This document shows, one piece after another, positions 9,101-17,800 of a stretch of DNA of 64,000 bases; within the stretch, counting starts at the first letter, position 1, and each line of letters starts with the position of its first letter. Under the pieces are notes generated by a model, which worked only from the letters and a program-made list of their open reading frames with translations, searched no databases and had not been told where the DNA came from. Position numbers and translations under genes: made by a program. This DNA is from Hymenobacter nivis (GTDB lineage: Bacteria; Bacteroidota; Bacteroidia; Cytophagales; Hymenobacteraceae). The stretch is taken from NCBI RefSeq assembly GCF_006439025.1, contig NZ_RCYZ01000008.1:186001-250000 (forward strand). The letters run 5' to 3'.

Positions 9101-9633
9101 AGCAGCGCCAGGGGCCCCAGCGCGTACTTCCACAGCGGGCGGCTTTGCTGCTGAATGTCAATGCCTTCGGCGAAGGAGATTTCGCCGAGCTGGGCGGCAC
9201 GCTGCTCTAGGCTGGCGGCCACCAGGGCGTTGCCGCGGGCCTGGCCTTGCAGCTGCAGGGCGTTCAGGAGGCGGTCTTGTACCTGCGGGAACAGTTCGCC
9301 CACGCGGCGGGCGGCCTGCTCGTCGCTCAGCAGGCGGCGCAAATTGGTGAGGGCCGCCAGCGGCCGCCAAATCCAGCGCGCAAAGGCGTAGGCCGTCAGC
9401 CCCAAAAAGCCGAACAGCAGGACCGCCCGCACCGCCGTGGGCAGGTACAGGAAGTACTCAAGCAGGTTGAAGGCCACAAACAGCGTGAGCAGTAACCCGC
9501 CCGCCACCAGGGCCCCCCGCACCAACAAATTCAGGTAAAACTTGCGCTTGAAGGCTTCCAGCTCGGCCCGCACCCGCGCCAGCGCCGGGTACTGGTCCGT
9601 GCCGGGCGCGTCGCGCTCCACCACTACAGCCAT
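6127..9633 (-). CDS. DUF4175 family large membrane protein with Q/K-rich coiled coil
   Basis: 1168 aa. Three membrane segments lie in the first 190 residues: about 33-55, 63-86 and, after a helical linker, about 167-188. Then comes a beta-rich extracytoplasmic region to about residue 510, then a very long Gln/Lys/Glu-rich coiled coil (about 520-800), a Gly/Lys/Gln-rich disordered stretch, and a conserved C-terminus (YYQREVGEYFQKMK). This layout is typical of the Bacteroidota DUF4175 family, whose function is unknown. It precedes the RsbW-like gene by about 100 bp in the same direction, a widespread arrangement. A near-consensus -7 box (TATCTTTC) lies at 9654-9661 on the minus strand. Confidence 0.85.
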   Translation of the reverse strand: MAVVVERDAPGTDQYPALARVRAELEAFKRKFYLNLLVRGALVAGGLLLTLFVAFNLLEYFLYLPTAVRAVLLFGFLGLTAYAFARWIWRPLAALTNLRRLLSDEQAARRVGELFPQVQDRLLNALQLQGQARGNALVAASLEQRAAQLGEISFAEGIDIQQQSRPLWKYALGPLALLGLALAVFPSFLKQGTERIWHYQRAYSPPAPFEFVLKNKQLMAFRGENFTLEVTVTGSALPAEASVRFGGTERKMQRVPGHADQFRYVFEQPQADVDFQLTGAGFASPEHRLVVRERPSLRDFKVRITYPAYTGRGPETVENGGNLTVPEGSTVRWEFATAATQALALVFENPAETLAAQRAGDAFVATRQVLRSQPYQLRLQNAASRNPDPIAYQLTAVPDAPPTLTLEVFSDTASLNFLALGGTVRDDYGLTRLLLHYTVRRGGPGGAARVVALALPRESAGTYGYTWNIGALGLKPGDRLEYFVEAWDNDGLHGSKATRTRPAEFRLPGRRAQEQQLAAASQAVASQMSQAAKQSEKLERELAKTSDKLKTKRELSFQDRKQLENMLDQKQQLNQQVEQMQKAFEQLQQKQDQLDPKSEELAKKADELKKLMADLLDPETKKLYDKLQKLLEQQKQPDAEMQKLMQQLENKENTLQKELDRALEMFKQMQFDQKAEATADKLEKLAEDEQKLAEKTAQNDKDNPDNKASKEQQKAAQEQLKQTQAENQQQFEDLKKDLQDLKQLDKEMGDQNGADEQKPEQEQTDQDMEEGQQQLGKNQNQKAAAKQKSAAQRMQKMAKKMRDQMDQEESDQAQQNIDDLRYILKNLLTLSFDQESLMKDFRRVDQSDPRFVQLGQTQRKLRDDSRIIQDSLYALAKREPKIQSFVTREVGEMNGRMDEALGHIQQRDVNRATATQQQAMTSMNNLALMLSSSLNDMQQAQAQAQGAPKDGQGKPGRKKGKGKGKGQGQGKGPGNLGQMQQQLNQQIQQLSQSGKTGRAMSQELAKLAGQQQMLRQAMQQLDRMQNPGGPGGSGKDGGGKPGGKDGKGNNPSEKDAKGEQGGGGSGEVKKLMEQTETDLVNKRLTEQTLLRQQQILTRLLEVEKSARERDQDTKREAQTAKPQPPVFPPAFDKYKVSGQRQTDLLRTNPPTLTPYYQREVGEYFQKMK

Positions 9634-9704
9634 AAGTCAGGTCTTGTCTCCGGGAAAGATACGCACAGCGGGGCGGCGTTAGTTCAATCCGCGGGGCCCC
9701 GGCC

Positions 9705-10472
9705 CTACCCCAGCTCCACCCAGGCCGGGCAGTGGTCGGAGTGCACGGCGTCGGGCAGCAGGCCGGCCGCTGCCAGGCGCGGCGTTAGCGCGTCGTCGGC
9801 CAGCCAGTGGTCGAGGCGCCAGCCCACGTTGCGCCCGCGCGAGCCGGCCCGGTAGCTCCACCACGAGTAGTGGCCCGGGGCCCCCGGGTGGTGGTGGCGG
9901 AAGGTGTCCACGAAGCCGTCGGCCAGCAGGTCGCGGAACCACTGGCGCTCCTCGGGCGTGTAGCCGGGGCTCTGCTGGTTGGCCTTGGGGTTGTGCAGGT
10001 CGATTTCGGTTTGGCAACAGTTGAAGTCGCCGCCGATGAGCAGCGGGGCCCCGCCCGCGGCCCGCAGCCCGGCCACGTAGCGCCGGAAAAAATGCAGCCA
10101 CTCCACCTTGAAGGCCTGCCGCGCCGGCCCGCTCGTGCCCGACGGCATGTAGGTGTTCAGCACCGAAACGTCGTCAAAATCAAGTCGTAGCACGCGGCCC
10201 TCGTCGTCGTAGGCGGGCGTGCCGCAGCCGTGCACCACGGCCACGGGCTTGGTTTTCGAGAATGTGGCCACGCCGCTGTAGCCGGGCTTTTGGGCCGGGT
10301 GCAAGTAGGCGTAGTAGCCCAGCGCCTCGAAGCCCGACACGTCCAGGGGCCCCACGCCGGCCTTTATTTCCTGAAGGCACAGCACGTCGGGGTCGGCCTG
10401 CTGCACCCAGTCGAGCAGCCCCTTGCTCAGGGCCGAGCGCAGGCCGTTGACGTTGTAAGAAATGATTTTCAA
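9705..10472 (-). CDS. xth: Exodeoxyribonuclease III (AP endonuclease, Xth family)
   Basis: 255 aa. Mg-dependent exo/endonuclease acting at abasic sites in base-excision repair. Motifs in order: YNVNGLRSA at 6-14, LQEIK at 33-37 (catalytic Glu35), LNTYMPSG, GGDFNCC, WRLDHWL, and SDHCPAWVEL near the end. The only reasonable start is a TTG at 10472 giving MKIISYNVNG; no in-frame ATG is available nearby. A 105-bp palindromic element begins 37 bp upstream. Its TAG stop is followed by GGCCGGGGCCCC. Confidence 0.95.
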   Translation of the reverse strand: MKIISYNVNGLRSALSKGLLDWVQQADPDVLCLQEIKAGVGPLDVSGFEALGYYAYLHPAQKPGYSGVATFSKTKPVAVVHGCGTPAYDDEGRVLRLDFDDVSVLNTYMPSGTSGPARQAFKVEWLHFFRRYVAGLRAAGGAPLLIGGDFNCCQTEIDLHNPKANQQSPGYTPEERQWFRDLLADGFVDTFRHHHPGAPGHYSWWSYRAGSRGRNVGWRLDHWLADDALTPRLAAAGLLPDAVHSDHCPAWVELG

Positions 10473-10508
10473 AAGCGAATGAATTGTTAATTATTACTGA
10501 GCCAACCG

Positions 10509-10613
10509 GTTGCCAACCGTTGTCATTCCGAGCGCAGCGAGGAATCTGAGTAATGCTCATTGAATAGCAATTTCAGATTCCTCGCTGCGCTCGGAATGAC
10601 AACGGTTGGCAAC
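10509..10613. repeat. REP-doublet-like palindromic element with perfect 41-bp arms
   Basis: Arms 10509-10549 and 10573-10613 are perfectly complementary over 41 bases, with a 23-base loop. Each arm also carries a small inner hairpin (ATTCC/GGAAT feet around a GAGCGCAGC head) preceded by GTCATT. The right edge overlaps the last base of the stop codon of the gene at 10613-10987. Confidence 0.85.
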
Positions 10614-10987
10614 TAATCGTCCAAACTAAAATATTCCAGCATGTGCCACTTCATCATGCGCTCCTGCTCTTTGAGGAAGGCAAAAGGCACTGGGCGCAGC
10701 AACTTGTAGTGCGGCCAGCCGTCCTCGTCCACGCGCTCCAGCTCGTAGTGGCCGCTGAGGCTGAAGAGCTTGCAGGTGGCGATGTGCATCAGGTCCTGCT
10801 TCTGCTCCTTGGTGAATTCGGCCACGCCCTGCCCCAGCTCCTGCACGCCGATGAGCAGCAGCAGCGCGTTCAGGTCGGGGCGCTTGCCGAAGCGGGTTTC
10901 CATCTCGTTGAGCAGCACGTTCCAGCGGTGCTCGAAGTCGGCCTCGGTTTCGAGGTGTTCCGGGCCCGGGTTCAGGTCGTCGCTCAT
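10613..10987 (-). CDS. Conserved hypothetical protein, partner of the AhpD-like gene
   Basis: 124 aa from ATG 10987 (MSDDLNPGPEHLE). Its start overlaps the stop of the upstream carboxymuconolactone-decarboxylase-family gene (ATGA), so the two are probably translationally coupled. It is acidic and soluble, with no signal or membrane segment. Visible phrases are ALLLLIGVQELGQG and FTKEQKQDLMHIATCKL. I do not recognise a domain. In this tight pairing it may assist the AhpD-like protein. The open frame runs upstream to 11197, but that part is antisense-like shadow of the neighbouring gene. The TAG stop abuts the palindromic element at 10509-10613. Confidence 0.8.
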   Translation of the reverse strand: MSDDLNPGPEHLETEADFEHRWNVLLNEMETRFGKRPDLNALLLLIGVQELGQGVAEFTKEQKQDLMHIATCKLFSLSGHYELERVDEDGWPHYKLLRPVPFAFLKEQERMMKWHMLEYFSLDD

Positions 10988-11382
10988 GCGGCGGGGGCCC
11001 CGTGGGCGTGCGCGTGGTCGGGCGCGGGCAGGCCCTGGCCAGCTTCCTCCTTTAGGATCTCCCAGTACTCCACCGCCCGGCGGAAGTGCGGGATGACGAT
11101 GCTGCCCCCGATGAGGTTGGCGATGGCAAACACCTCGTAAATCTCTTCGTCCGAGAGCTTTTCCTCGAAGCACTTGCCCAGGTGGTACTTGATGCAATCG
11201 TCGCAGCGCAGCACCATGGAGCAGGCCAGGCCCAGCATTTCCTTGGTCTTCACGTCGAGGGCCCCCGCGGCGTAGGTGTTGGTATCAAGGTTGAAAAAGC
11301 GCTTGATTACCTTGTTGTCGGCGGCGAGAATCTTCTCGTTCATCCGCTGGCGGTAGTCGTTGAATTCGGTTACTTGGGACAT
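10984..11382 (-). CDS. Carboxymuconolactone decarboxylase / AhpD-like family protein
   Basis: 132 aa from ATG 11382 (MSQVTEFNDYRQRMNEK). The AhpD-type redox motif is CDDCIKYHLGKC, with the CxxC and following His usual for peroxidase-reducing or peroxidase-like members. The core helix LGLACSMVLRCDDC is typical. It is probably a small cytoplasmic redox protein; the substrate is unknown. A His/Ala-rich tail ends the protein. It overlaps the next gene by 4 bp. A palindromic element at 11430-11509 occupies the region between it and comF. Confidence 0.88.
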   Translation of the reverse strand: MSQVTEFNDYRQRMNEKILAADNKVIKRFFNLDTNTYAAGALDVKTKEMLGLACSMVLRCDDCIKYHLGKCFEEKLSDEEIYEVFAIANLIGGSIVIPHFRRAVEYWEILKEEAGQGLPAPDHAHAHGAPAA

Positions 11383-11429
11383 GGCAGAATTGTCGGTTAT
11401 TTGTTGTTCGTCCAATCTTTTAGGTAGTC

Positions 11430-11509
11430 GTCATGCTGACGGAGGAGGCATCTTTTCCCGGTAGGGCTACGCTGCAAGCGTAATGGGATGCTTCCTCCGT
11501 CAGCATGAC
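11430..11509. repeat. REP-doublet-like palindromic element
   Basis: 23-base arms at 11430-11452 and 11487-11509 with one mismatch. Each arm starts GTCATGCTGAC and has TGCT/AGCA hairpin feet. It lies in the divergent gap between the AhpD-like gene and comF, so it must sit close to both promoters. Confidence 0.75.
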
Positions 11510-11548
11510 AGCGCCTAGTAACTGAAGCTAAAACACAAATTTACGCCC

Positions 11549-12241
11549 ATGCTCCGCTCCTGGCTGGCCGACTTCGTGGGCCTGGTTTTCCCGCGCCTGT
11601 GCCCGGCCTGCCGCGAGCCACTGGCCCGGGGCGAAGCGCACCTCTGCACCAGTTGCCGCGCCGAGCTGCCCTACACCGACTTCCACCGCCTGCCGCCCGA
11701 GGCCAACCCGCTGGGCCGCCGCTTCTGGGGCAAGCTGCCCGTGCGCCACGCCCTCAGCTACTTGCAGTTTGTGCGCCAGGGCCGGGTGCAACGGCTGCTG
11801 CACGGCCTCAAGTACGGCGGCCAGCGCGACGTGGGCACGGCCCTGGGCCGCCTCTACGGCGCCGAACTGGCCGCCGCGGGCCTCGCGGCCGACTTCGACC
11901 TCATCGTGCCCGTGCCGCTGCACCCGCGCAAGCTGGCCAAGCGCGGCTTCAACCAAGCCGAGGTGTTTGCCGAAGGCTTATCGGCCGGCCTGGCTTTGCC
12001 CTGGGCCCCGGCCCTGCGCCGCACCGCCCACACGGATACCCAAACCAAAAAGAACCGCGCCGAGCGCTGGGACAACGTGGCCACCGTGTTCGAAGCCGCC
12101 GATGCCAGCGCCGTAGCCGGCCGCCGCGTGCTGCTCGTGGACGATGTGCTGACCACCGGCGCCACCCTCGAAGCCTGCGGGGCGGCCTTGCTAGCCGCCG
12201 GGGCCCTGGAAATCAGCATTGCCACCATCGCCTGCGCCTAA
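11549..12241 (+). CDS. comF: ComF family phosphoribosyltransferase-like protein
   Basis: 230 aa. The N-terminal zinc finger is CPACREPL-CTSC; the C-terminal PRTase-like domain carries the PRPP-binding loop RVLLVDDVLTTGATL, near residue 195. The intervening HPRKLAKRGFNQAE and RTAHTDTQTKKNRAERWDNV are characteristic ComF phrases. Homologues are needed for natural DNA uptake in competent bacteria, but ComF is also widespread in species without known competence. The gene is monocistronic and convergent with gldJ; a shared hairpin follows. Confidence 0.93.
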   Translation: MLRSWLADFVGLVFPRLCPACREPLARGEAHLCTSCRAELPYTDFHRLPPEANPLGRRFWGKLPVRHALSYLQFVRQGRVQRLLHGLKYGGQRDVGTALGRLYGAELAAAGLAADFDLIVPVPLHPRKLAKRGFNQAEVFAEGLSAGLALPWAPALRRTAHTDTQTKKNRAERWDNVATVFEAADASAVAGRRVLLVDDVLTTGATLEACGAALLAAGALEISIATIACA

Positions 12242-12263
12242 GTCGCCAGGGGCCCTAAAAAGC

Positions 12264-12295
12264 AAGAGGCCACTCCCCGCGGGGAGTGGCCTCTT
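12264..12295. terminator. Bidirectional hairpin terminator between comF and gldJ
   Basis: Perfect 16-bp self-complementary palindrome without loop, beginning AAGAGGCC and ending GGCCTCTT, located between two convergent stop codons. Confidence 0.8.
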
Positions 12296-12316
12296 GTGTA
12301 TTTCAACCGAAACGAA

Positions 12317-13570
12317 TTACTTGTTCGAGCCGGCGTTGATCATGGCGCAGCGGAAGCCGATGGTAGCCGTGGCCGAATCCTGGGCCATGAAGCGGCGGGT
12401 GCCGGGCGAGAGCCAGTAGGCCACGTCGCGCCACGAGCCGCCTTTGTACACGCGCACTTTGTCGTCGATCAGCGACTGGTAACCTTTCTTGTCGTACTTG
12501 TCGGCGGGGTCAAGCACGCCGTTGCGGCGGAAGGGGTTCAGGTCTTCCACGTCCTGGTACGAGAGGGGGCGGTACACGTCCTGCACCCACTCGTTTACGT
12601 TGCCGGCCATGTTGTAGAGGCCGTAGTCGTTGGGCGGGTAGGCATAAATCTGCTCCGTAATCATGGCGCCGTCGTTCAGGCTACCGGCAATGCCGGCGTA
12701 GTCGCCGCGGCCACGCTTAAAGTTGGCCAGAAACTGGCCCTGCTTGCGGCCGTAGGCGTTGCGGGTGGTGCGGCCGTCCCAGGGGTAAATGCGTTTTTCT
12801 TCCTGGTTCTCGTTGCCCACTTCCTGGGTGCCGATGAGGGCCAGGGCGGCGTACTCCCACTCAGCCTCGGTGGGCAGGCGGTAGTTGGGCAGCGTGTTGC
12901 CGTTTTCGATGGAAATGCGGTTCTTGCTATCGGCAGCAGCAGTGCCTTCGGCGGCGGTGTCGCCCTTCTTTTTGCGCGAGAACAAGCCCCCGCCTTTTTT
13001 CTTGCTGCTCGATTCGTTTATCTCCCCGGCCAGGCCTTCGTTCACCTTGGCGGTGCGCCAGGTGCAGTAGTCGTTGGCTTGCAGCCAGCTCACGCCCACC
13101 ACGGGGAAGTAGCGGAAGCCGGGGTAGCGCAGGTAATAAGTCACGTAGGGGTCGTTGAACGACAGGTCGCGGGCCCACACGGTGGTGTCGGGCAGGGCCG
13201 ACTTATAGAATTCTTCGGCCGAGTCGGTGCGGATATAGTGCAAATATTCCAGCCAGTGAATGTTAGCCACCTCGGCTTCGTCCATATAGAACGAGGCAAT
13301 GGTGACGGTGCGCTCCATGTTGTCGTGCGAGAGGGTCACGTCCTCCTCCTGGGTGCCCAGTACGGTGCGGCCACCCTCGATGAATACGAGGCCCGGGCCG
13401 GCCGGAATGCCCTTGTAGCTGGACACCTGCATGCCCTTTTCCGTGTTGTATTCAACCCCCGTGGTCGACGATTCCTTGCCGGGGTTAGTAGCACTGCGCT
13501 GGCCGTCCTTGCAGCTCGCCAGGGCCCCGAGAGCAAGTGCGCCCAGGCATAGATAGTTGGATAATTTCAT
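12317..13570 (-). CDS. gldJ: Gliding motility / T9SS lipoprotein GldJ (SUMF1/FGE-like domain)
   Basis: 417 aa. The lipoprotein signal peptide has Cys20 (LASC). The formylglycine-generating-enzyme-like fold is visible as VFIEGGRTVLG, SFYMDEAEV, YPVVGVSWLQANDYCTWR, RLPTEAEWEYAA, NMAGNVNEWVQDVY and GFRC. The phrase ALPDTTVWARDL and the YLRYPGF segment fit GldJ better than GldK. GldJ is an outer-membrane lipoprotein required for gliding and type IX secretion. A Lys/Gly-rich insertion (SSSKKKGGGLFSRKKKGD) near residue 190 looks like a flexible loop. It lies 81 bp downstream of the PorP-type gene; porU and porV are not adjacent. Confidence 0.88.
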   Translation of the reverse strand: MKLSNYLCLGALALGALASCKDGQRSATNPGKESSTTGVEYNTEKGMQVSSYKGIPAGPGLVFIEGGRTVLGTQEEDVTLSHDNMERTVTIASFYMDEAEVANIHWLEYLHYIRTDSAEEFYKSALPDTTVWARDLSFNDPYVTYYLRYPGFRYFPVVGVSWLQANDYCTWRTAKVNEGLAGEINESSSKKKGGGLFSRKKKGDTAAEGTAAADSKNRISIENGNTLPNYRLPTEAEWEYAALALIGTQEVGNENQEEKRIYPWDGRTTRNAYGRKQGQFLANFKRGRGDYAGIAGSLNDGAMITEQIYAYPPNDYGLYNMAGNVNEWVQDVYRPLSYQDVEDLNPFRRNGVLDPADKYDKKGYQSLIDDKVRVYKGGSWRDVAYWLSPGTRRFMAQDSATATIGFRCAMINAGSNK

Positions 13571-13651
13571 GACTGGACTAGTTCAACTAGGGGTGAAGAA
13601 TCGTTATCAGTAGTAATTCGGTTGCAATTTAAATGCAATATTACAAAGAAT

Positions 13652-14710
13652 CTAGAATGCCGGGCAAGGCGCAATAGGATAATTTCTCCGGCGCAGGCGT
13701 TGGTAGGCATTTTCGAGCTTGTCAAACGCCCGGATGGCCAAAGTTATTTCGTGGGCCCCACCCAAATTTGCGCTTAAGCTGCTCAGGCCCACGTCGTAGC
13801 TATAGCCCAGGCGCAGGCCCCCGGTCTGCACGCCCGCTACCACCGCCAGTACGTGCTGCGGCCCAACGCCGGTGTTGCCGAAAAGGTTGCGGTACACGGC
13901 CCCCAGCGTGACGGGCGACGCGGTGAAATACAATCCGGCCTCGACGCGCTGCGAGCCGCCCTGCCGGCTGTAGGCCGCTACGGGCGTATAACTCAGCTCG
14001 CGGTCGGCGCGGCCGGGGCCCGGTTTCACGGCAAAAAATTTGTAGCCGCCGCTCACATTCAACAGCAGCGGCAGCTGGCTTTGGCCCCGAAACCCGAGGC
14101 TGGGCTGGTTGAGGTGCTGCCCGGCAATGCTCAGCCAGGCCTGGTCGGAATACAGCACCACGCCGGTGCCCACGCTGAGGTAGTTGGTGGGAGCGAAGTC
14201 GATGGCCTCGGCCGAGGGGCCCGTGATCTGCCCGTCGGCCGAAATCTGGTCGCCGAACGTGAAGTTGCCGTAGCTCACGCGCTGGCGGCCGTAGCTAGCG
14301 CGCAGGCCCCCGCTCAGGGCCACCTGCCGGGTTAGGCGGGTGTGGTAGGCGTACAGGGCCCCCGCCTGGAAGCGGGTATAGCCCACGGCGCCCGCCCGGT
14401 CCTGGTCCACGAGCAGGCCGAAGGCGTGGTGCTGGCCGGGCTTGTCGGGCCGCCAGTCGGCCGCGGCTTGGGTCGTCACAAACGAGCCCGCCAGCGTAGG
14501 CAGCTGGTTGCGGTAGGCCAGCGTCACGCTGTAGTCGTCGAGCAGGCCGGTGAAGGCCGGGTTGGCGTGCAAGCGCGTGGCGAAGGGCTGCGAAAAGTAC
14601 ACGTCCTGGGCCTGGGCGGCGGGCGCGGCCAGGCCCACGGCCAGCAGCAGCGCCGCGCCGCGCCCCAGCCAGCGGGCCGGGGCCCCGCGCAGTGGTAGAG
14701 AGCAGAGCAT
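13652..14710 (-). CDS. PorP/SprF family type IX secretion membrane protein
   Basis: 352 aa from ATG 14710 (MLCSLPLRG); upstream in-frame codons to 14851 read as non-conserved. The signal peptide ends at AQA. The mature N-terminus, QDVYFSQPFATRLHANPAFTGL, is diagnostic of the PorP/SprF family of outer-membrane beta-barrels; family members anchor adhesins or belong to T9SS complexes. Repeated YR-Q-P and GLRASYG/LRLGYSYD strands fit a 14-stranded barrel. It is transcribed with gldJ. A near-consensus -7 box (TACTTTCG) lies at 14759-14766 on the minus strand. Confidence 0.9.
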   Translation of the reverse strand: MLCSLPLRGAPARWLGRGAALLLAVGLAAPAAQAQDVYFSQPFATRLHANPAFTGLLDDYSVTLAYRNQLPTLAGSFVTTQAAADWRPDKPGQHHAFGLLVDQDRAGAVGYTRFQAGALYAYHTRLTRQVALSGGLRASYGRQRVSYGNFTFGDQISADGQITGPSAEAIDFAPTNYLSVGTGVVLYSDQAWLSIAGQHLNQPSLGFRGQSQLPLLLNVSGGYKFFAVKPGPGRADRELSYTPVAAYSRQGGSQRVEAGLYFTASPVTLGAVYRNLFGNTGVGPQHVLAVVAGVQTGGLRLGYSYDVGLSSLSANLGGAHEITLAIRAFDKLENAYQRLRRRNYPIAPCPAF

Positions 14711-14838
14711 AAGGGCAGGCAAAACGCAGTTGGGCCCGGTTTTGGTACGGCCGGCCAACGAAAGTACGCCCGGGGGCCCTGCAAATGAACACCCGGGCCC
14801 GGCGCTGCCGTTTAAGGCGTGGGCAGCGGTGGCCGTTC

Positions 14839-14846
14839 TATTTTTG
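14839..14846 (+). promoter_or_regulatory. Bacteroidota -7 promoter element TATTTTTG
   Basis: Exact TAnnTTTG match 27 bp upstream of the AsmA-like start codon at 14873. Confidence 0.5.
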
Positions 14847-14872
14847 CCCAATTCACTTTAGTACAACTGGCT

Positions 14873-17800
14873 ATGCGGAAGATTCTGATTGGTTTGGGAA
14901 TAGTGGTGGTGCTGCTGCTGGCGGCCGTGGTGGCCGCGCCGCTCTTGTTTAAAGACAAACTTAGGGCCCTGGCCGACAAGCAGATTGCCCAGCGCGTGCG
15001 CGCTACGGTGCAGTACGACCCCGCCAACATCGACGTGAGCGTGCTCCACTCCTTTCCCGACCTGACGCTGGACATCAAGGACTTGCGCGTGATTGGACTC
15101 GACTCGTTCCGGCGCGACACGCTGGCCTACCTGCCCGGCCTGCGCGTGGGGCTCGACGTGATGACGGTGCTTAAGGGCCAGGAAATCAAGATCAACAACG
15201 TGGAGCTAGACCGGCCCGACATCAGCCTGCGGGTGCTGAAAAGCGGGCTAACCAACTGGGACGTGATGATTTCGGACTCGGCGGCCGCCGCCAAGGGTCA
15301 GGACACCAGCCAGGTGCGGCTGGCCATCAAGGGCTGGAAAATGACCGACGGCCACCTGCGCTACGAAGACCTGACGCTGCCCTTCCGCATGGAGGCCCGC
15401 CAGGTGAACCACACCGGCAGCGGCGACTTCGCCAGCAACGTGTTCGAGATGACGTCGAAAACGACAGCCGGCCGCCTCGACATGACCTACGGCGGCGTGG
15501 CCTACGTGACGGACAAGAAGCTCGACGCCGACGTGACGATGAACATGGACCTGAACAAAAACCTGTACACGTTCAAAGACAATAAGATCAAGCTCAACGA
15601 CTTTCCGTTCAGCTTTGCTGGGGCCATCGGGCTGCCCAACGCCACGGACATCACCTACGACGTGACGTTTAAGGCCCTGGAGACAGACTTCAAAACGCTA
15701 CTCAGCCTGGTGCCGGGTGTCTACACCGACAAGTTCAAGAACGTGGAAACCAGCGGCAAGGTGGCCTTCGACGGCTACTACAAGGGCACGCAAAATGCGC
15801 TTCGGATGCCCGGCTACGGCGTGAACCTGGCCGTGACCAACGGCCGCTTCAAGTACCCCGACTTGCCGCAGGAAGCCAAGAACATCAACGTGAAGATGGT
15901 GGTGGACAACCCCTCGGGCTTCACCAACAACGTGAAAGTGAACGTGTCGCAATTCCACCTCGACCTGGGGCCCAACCCGGTGGACGGCAACGTGACCATC
16001 GACGGCCTGGAGCCGATGAAGGTGGACGGCCGCGTGAAGGCCAACGTGAACCTGGCCGAGGCCCTGAAGGTGTACCCCGTGGCCGGCCTAAACATGCGCG
16101 GCCAACTGGCGGTGGACGCCACGGGCAAGGGCACGTACTCGAAAACGCAGATGCCGGTGGTGAACGCCGCCATTAAAATGACCAACGGCTACGTGAAGTC
16201 GAACAAGTTTCCGGCCCCGATTGAGGACATCAACCTGAGCGGGACGGTGGTGAACACGACGGGTCAGGTGAACGACACCCAGATCAATCTGCCCCAATTC
16301 CACATGGTGCTGGAGGGCGAGCCGCTCGATGGGCGCCTCACGGCTCACAACATCAACCAGCCGGTGTTCGATGCCAACGTGAAGGGTACGGTGGACCTGA
16401 CCAAAATCACCAAGATTTTCCCGCTGGAGGGCATGACCGTGACCGGGCGCGTGAGTGGCAACATCGCCGCCGCCGGCAACATGGCCGACGTGGAAGCCGG
16501 CCGCTACCAGAACGTGAAAGCTAGCGGCACGGTGCAGGCCAAGAACGTGACGTACAAGAGCAAAGACCTGCCGCAGGGCGTGAACATCAGCAGCGCAGCG
16601 GGCACGTTCAACAACAACCAGATTGTGCTGCAAAACGTGAACGGCACGGCCGGCAGCTCCGACTTTGCGGCCAACGGCACGGTAAGCAACTACTTGGGCT
16701 ACCTCTTCACGCCGGGCCAGGCGCTGAAAGGCACGATGAACGTGACTTCGCACAACTTCAACGTGAACGAATTTATGGTGGACCCGGTGAGCGAGAAATC
16801 AACCGCCACCGGCAAGGGGGCCCCGGCCAAGGCCAACGGCGTGGTGCCGATTCCCAAGTTCTTCGACCTAGTGCTGAACAGCAAGGTGGACAACGTGACC
16901 TACGACAACCTGAAGCTGACCAACGCCAGCGGCACAGTAGCGGTGAAGAACGAAGTGGCCACGCTCAAAAATCTGACCTTCAACACGCTGGGGGCCACCT
17001 TTGGTACCAACGGCAGCTACAACACCCAGAACCTGGCCCACCCCAAGTTTGACATAGGGCTGAACATCAAGAACTTGGATTTCCAGAACGCCTTCAAGGC
17101 CTTCAACACGGTGAAGGCGCTGGTGCCGCTGGCCTCGGCGGTGCAGGGCGTGTTCGGCACCAACTTCAGCGTGAGCGGCGAAATGGGCGAAGACATGCTG
17201 CCCAAGCTGAGCTCGCTGAGCGGCAAGGGCTTGTTCGACATTGTGAAAGCCAGCGTGTTGCAGTCGCCGGTGCTTTCGCAGATTTCGAGCTTGACGTCGC
17301 TGCCCGAGCTGAAAAACCTGCAAGTGTTGAACCGCATCGTGAACGCCGAAATCGTGAACGGCAACTTCGTGGTGAAGCCGTTTGACCTGGCGGTGGGCGA
17401 CGTGAAGATGACCATCGGTGGCTCGAACAGCCTGGCGGGCCTGCTCTCCTACGTCACGGCCATCAACGTGCCCACCGGCAAACTGGGCAACGCACTGAGC
17501 GGCAAGCTCACGCAGCTCACCGGCGTGCAAAACATTCAGGGCACCGACCGCGTGACGTTGGGCCTGAACATCGGCGGCAACGTGACGAGCCCGGTGGTGA
17601 AGCTGACCAGCGGCAGCCTCAAGGACCAGGGCAAAACCATTGTGACCAACGTGGTGAAAACCAAGCTCACCGACGCCCTGCTGGGCCTGGCCACCAAGAA
17701 CCGGGCAAAAACCGACAGCACTCAGAAAGCCACCGCTACCACCCAGCAAAACTCGCAAGAGCAGCTGAACCTGGAGGTGCAGAAGAAGAAGCTGGAGGCC

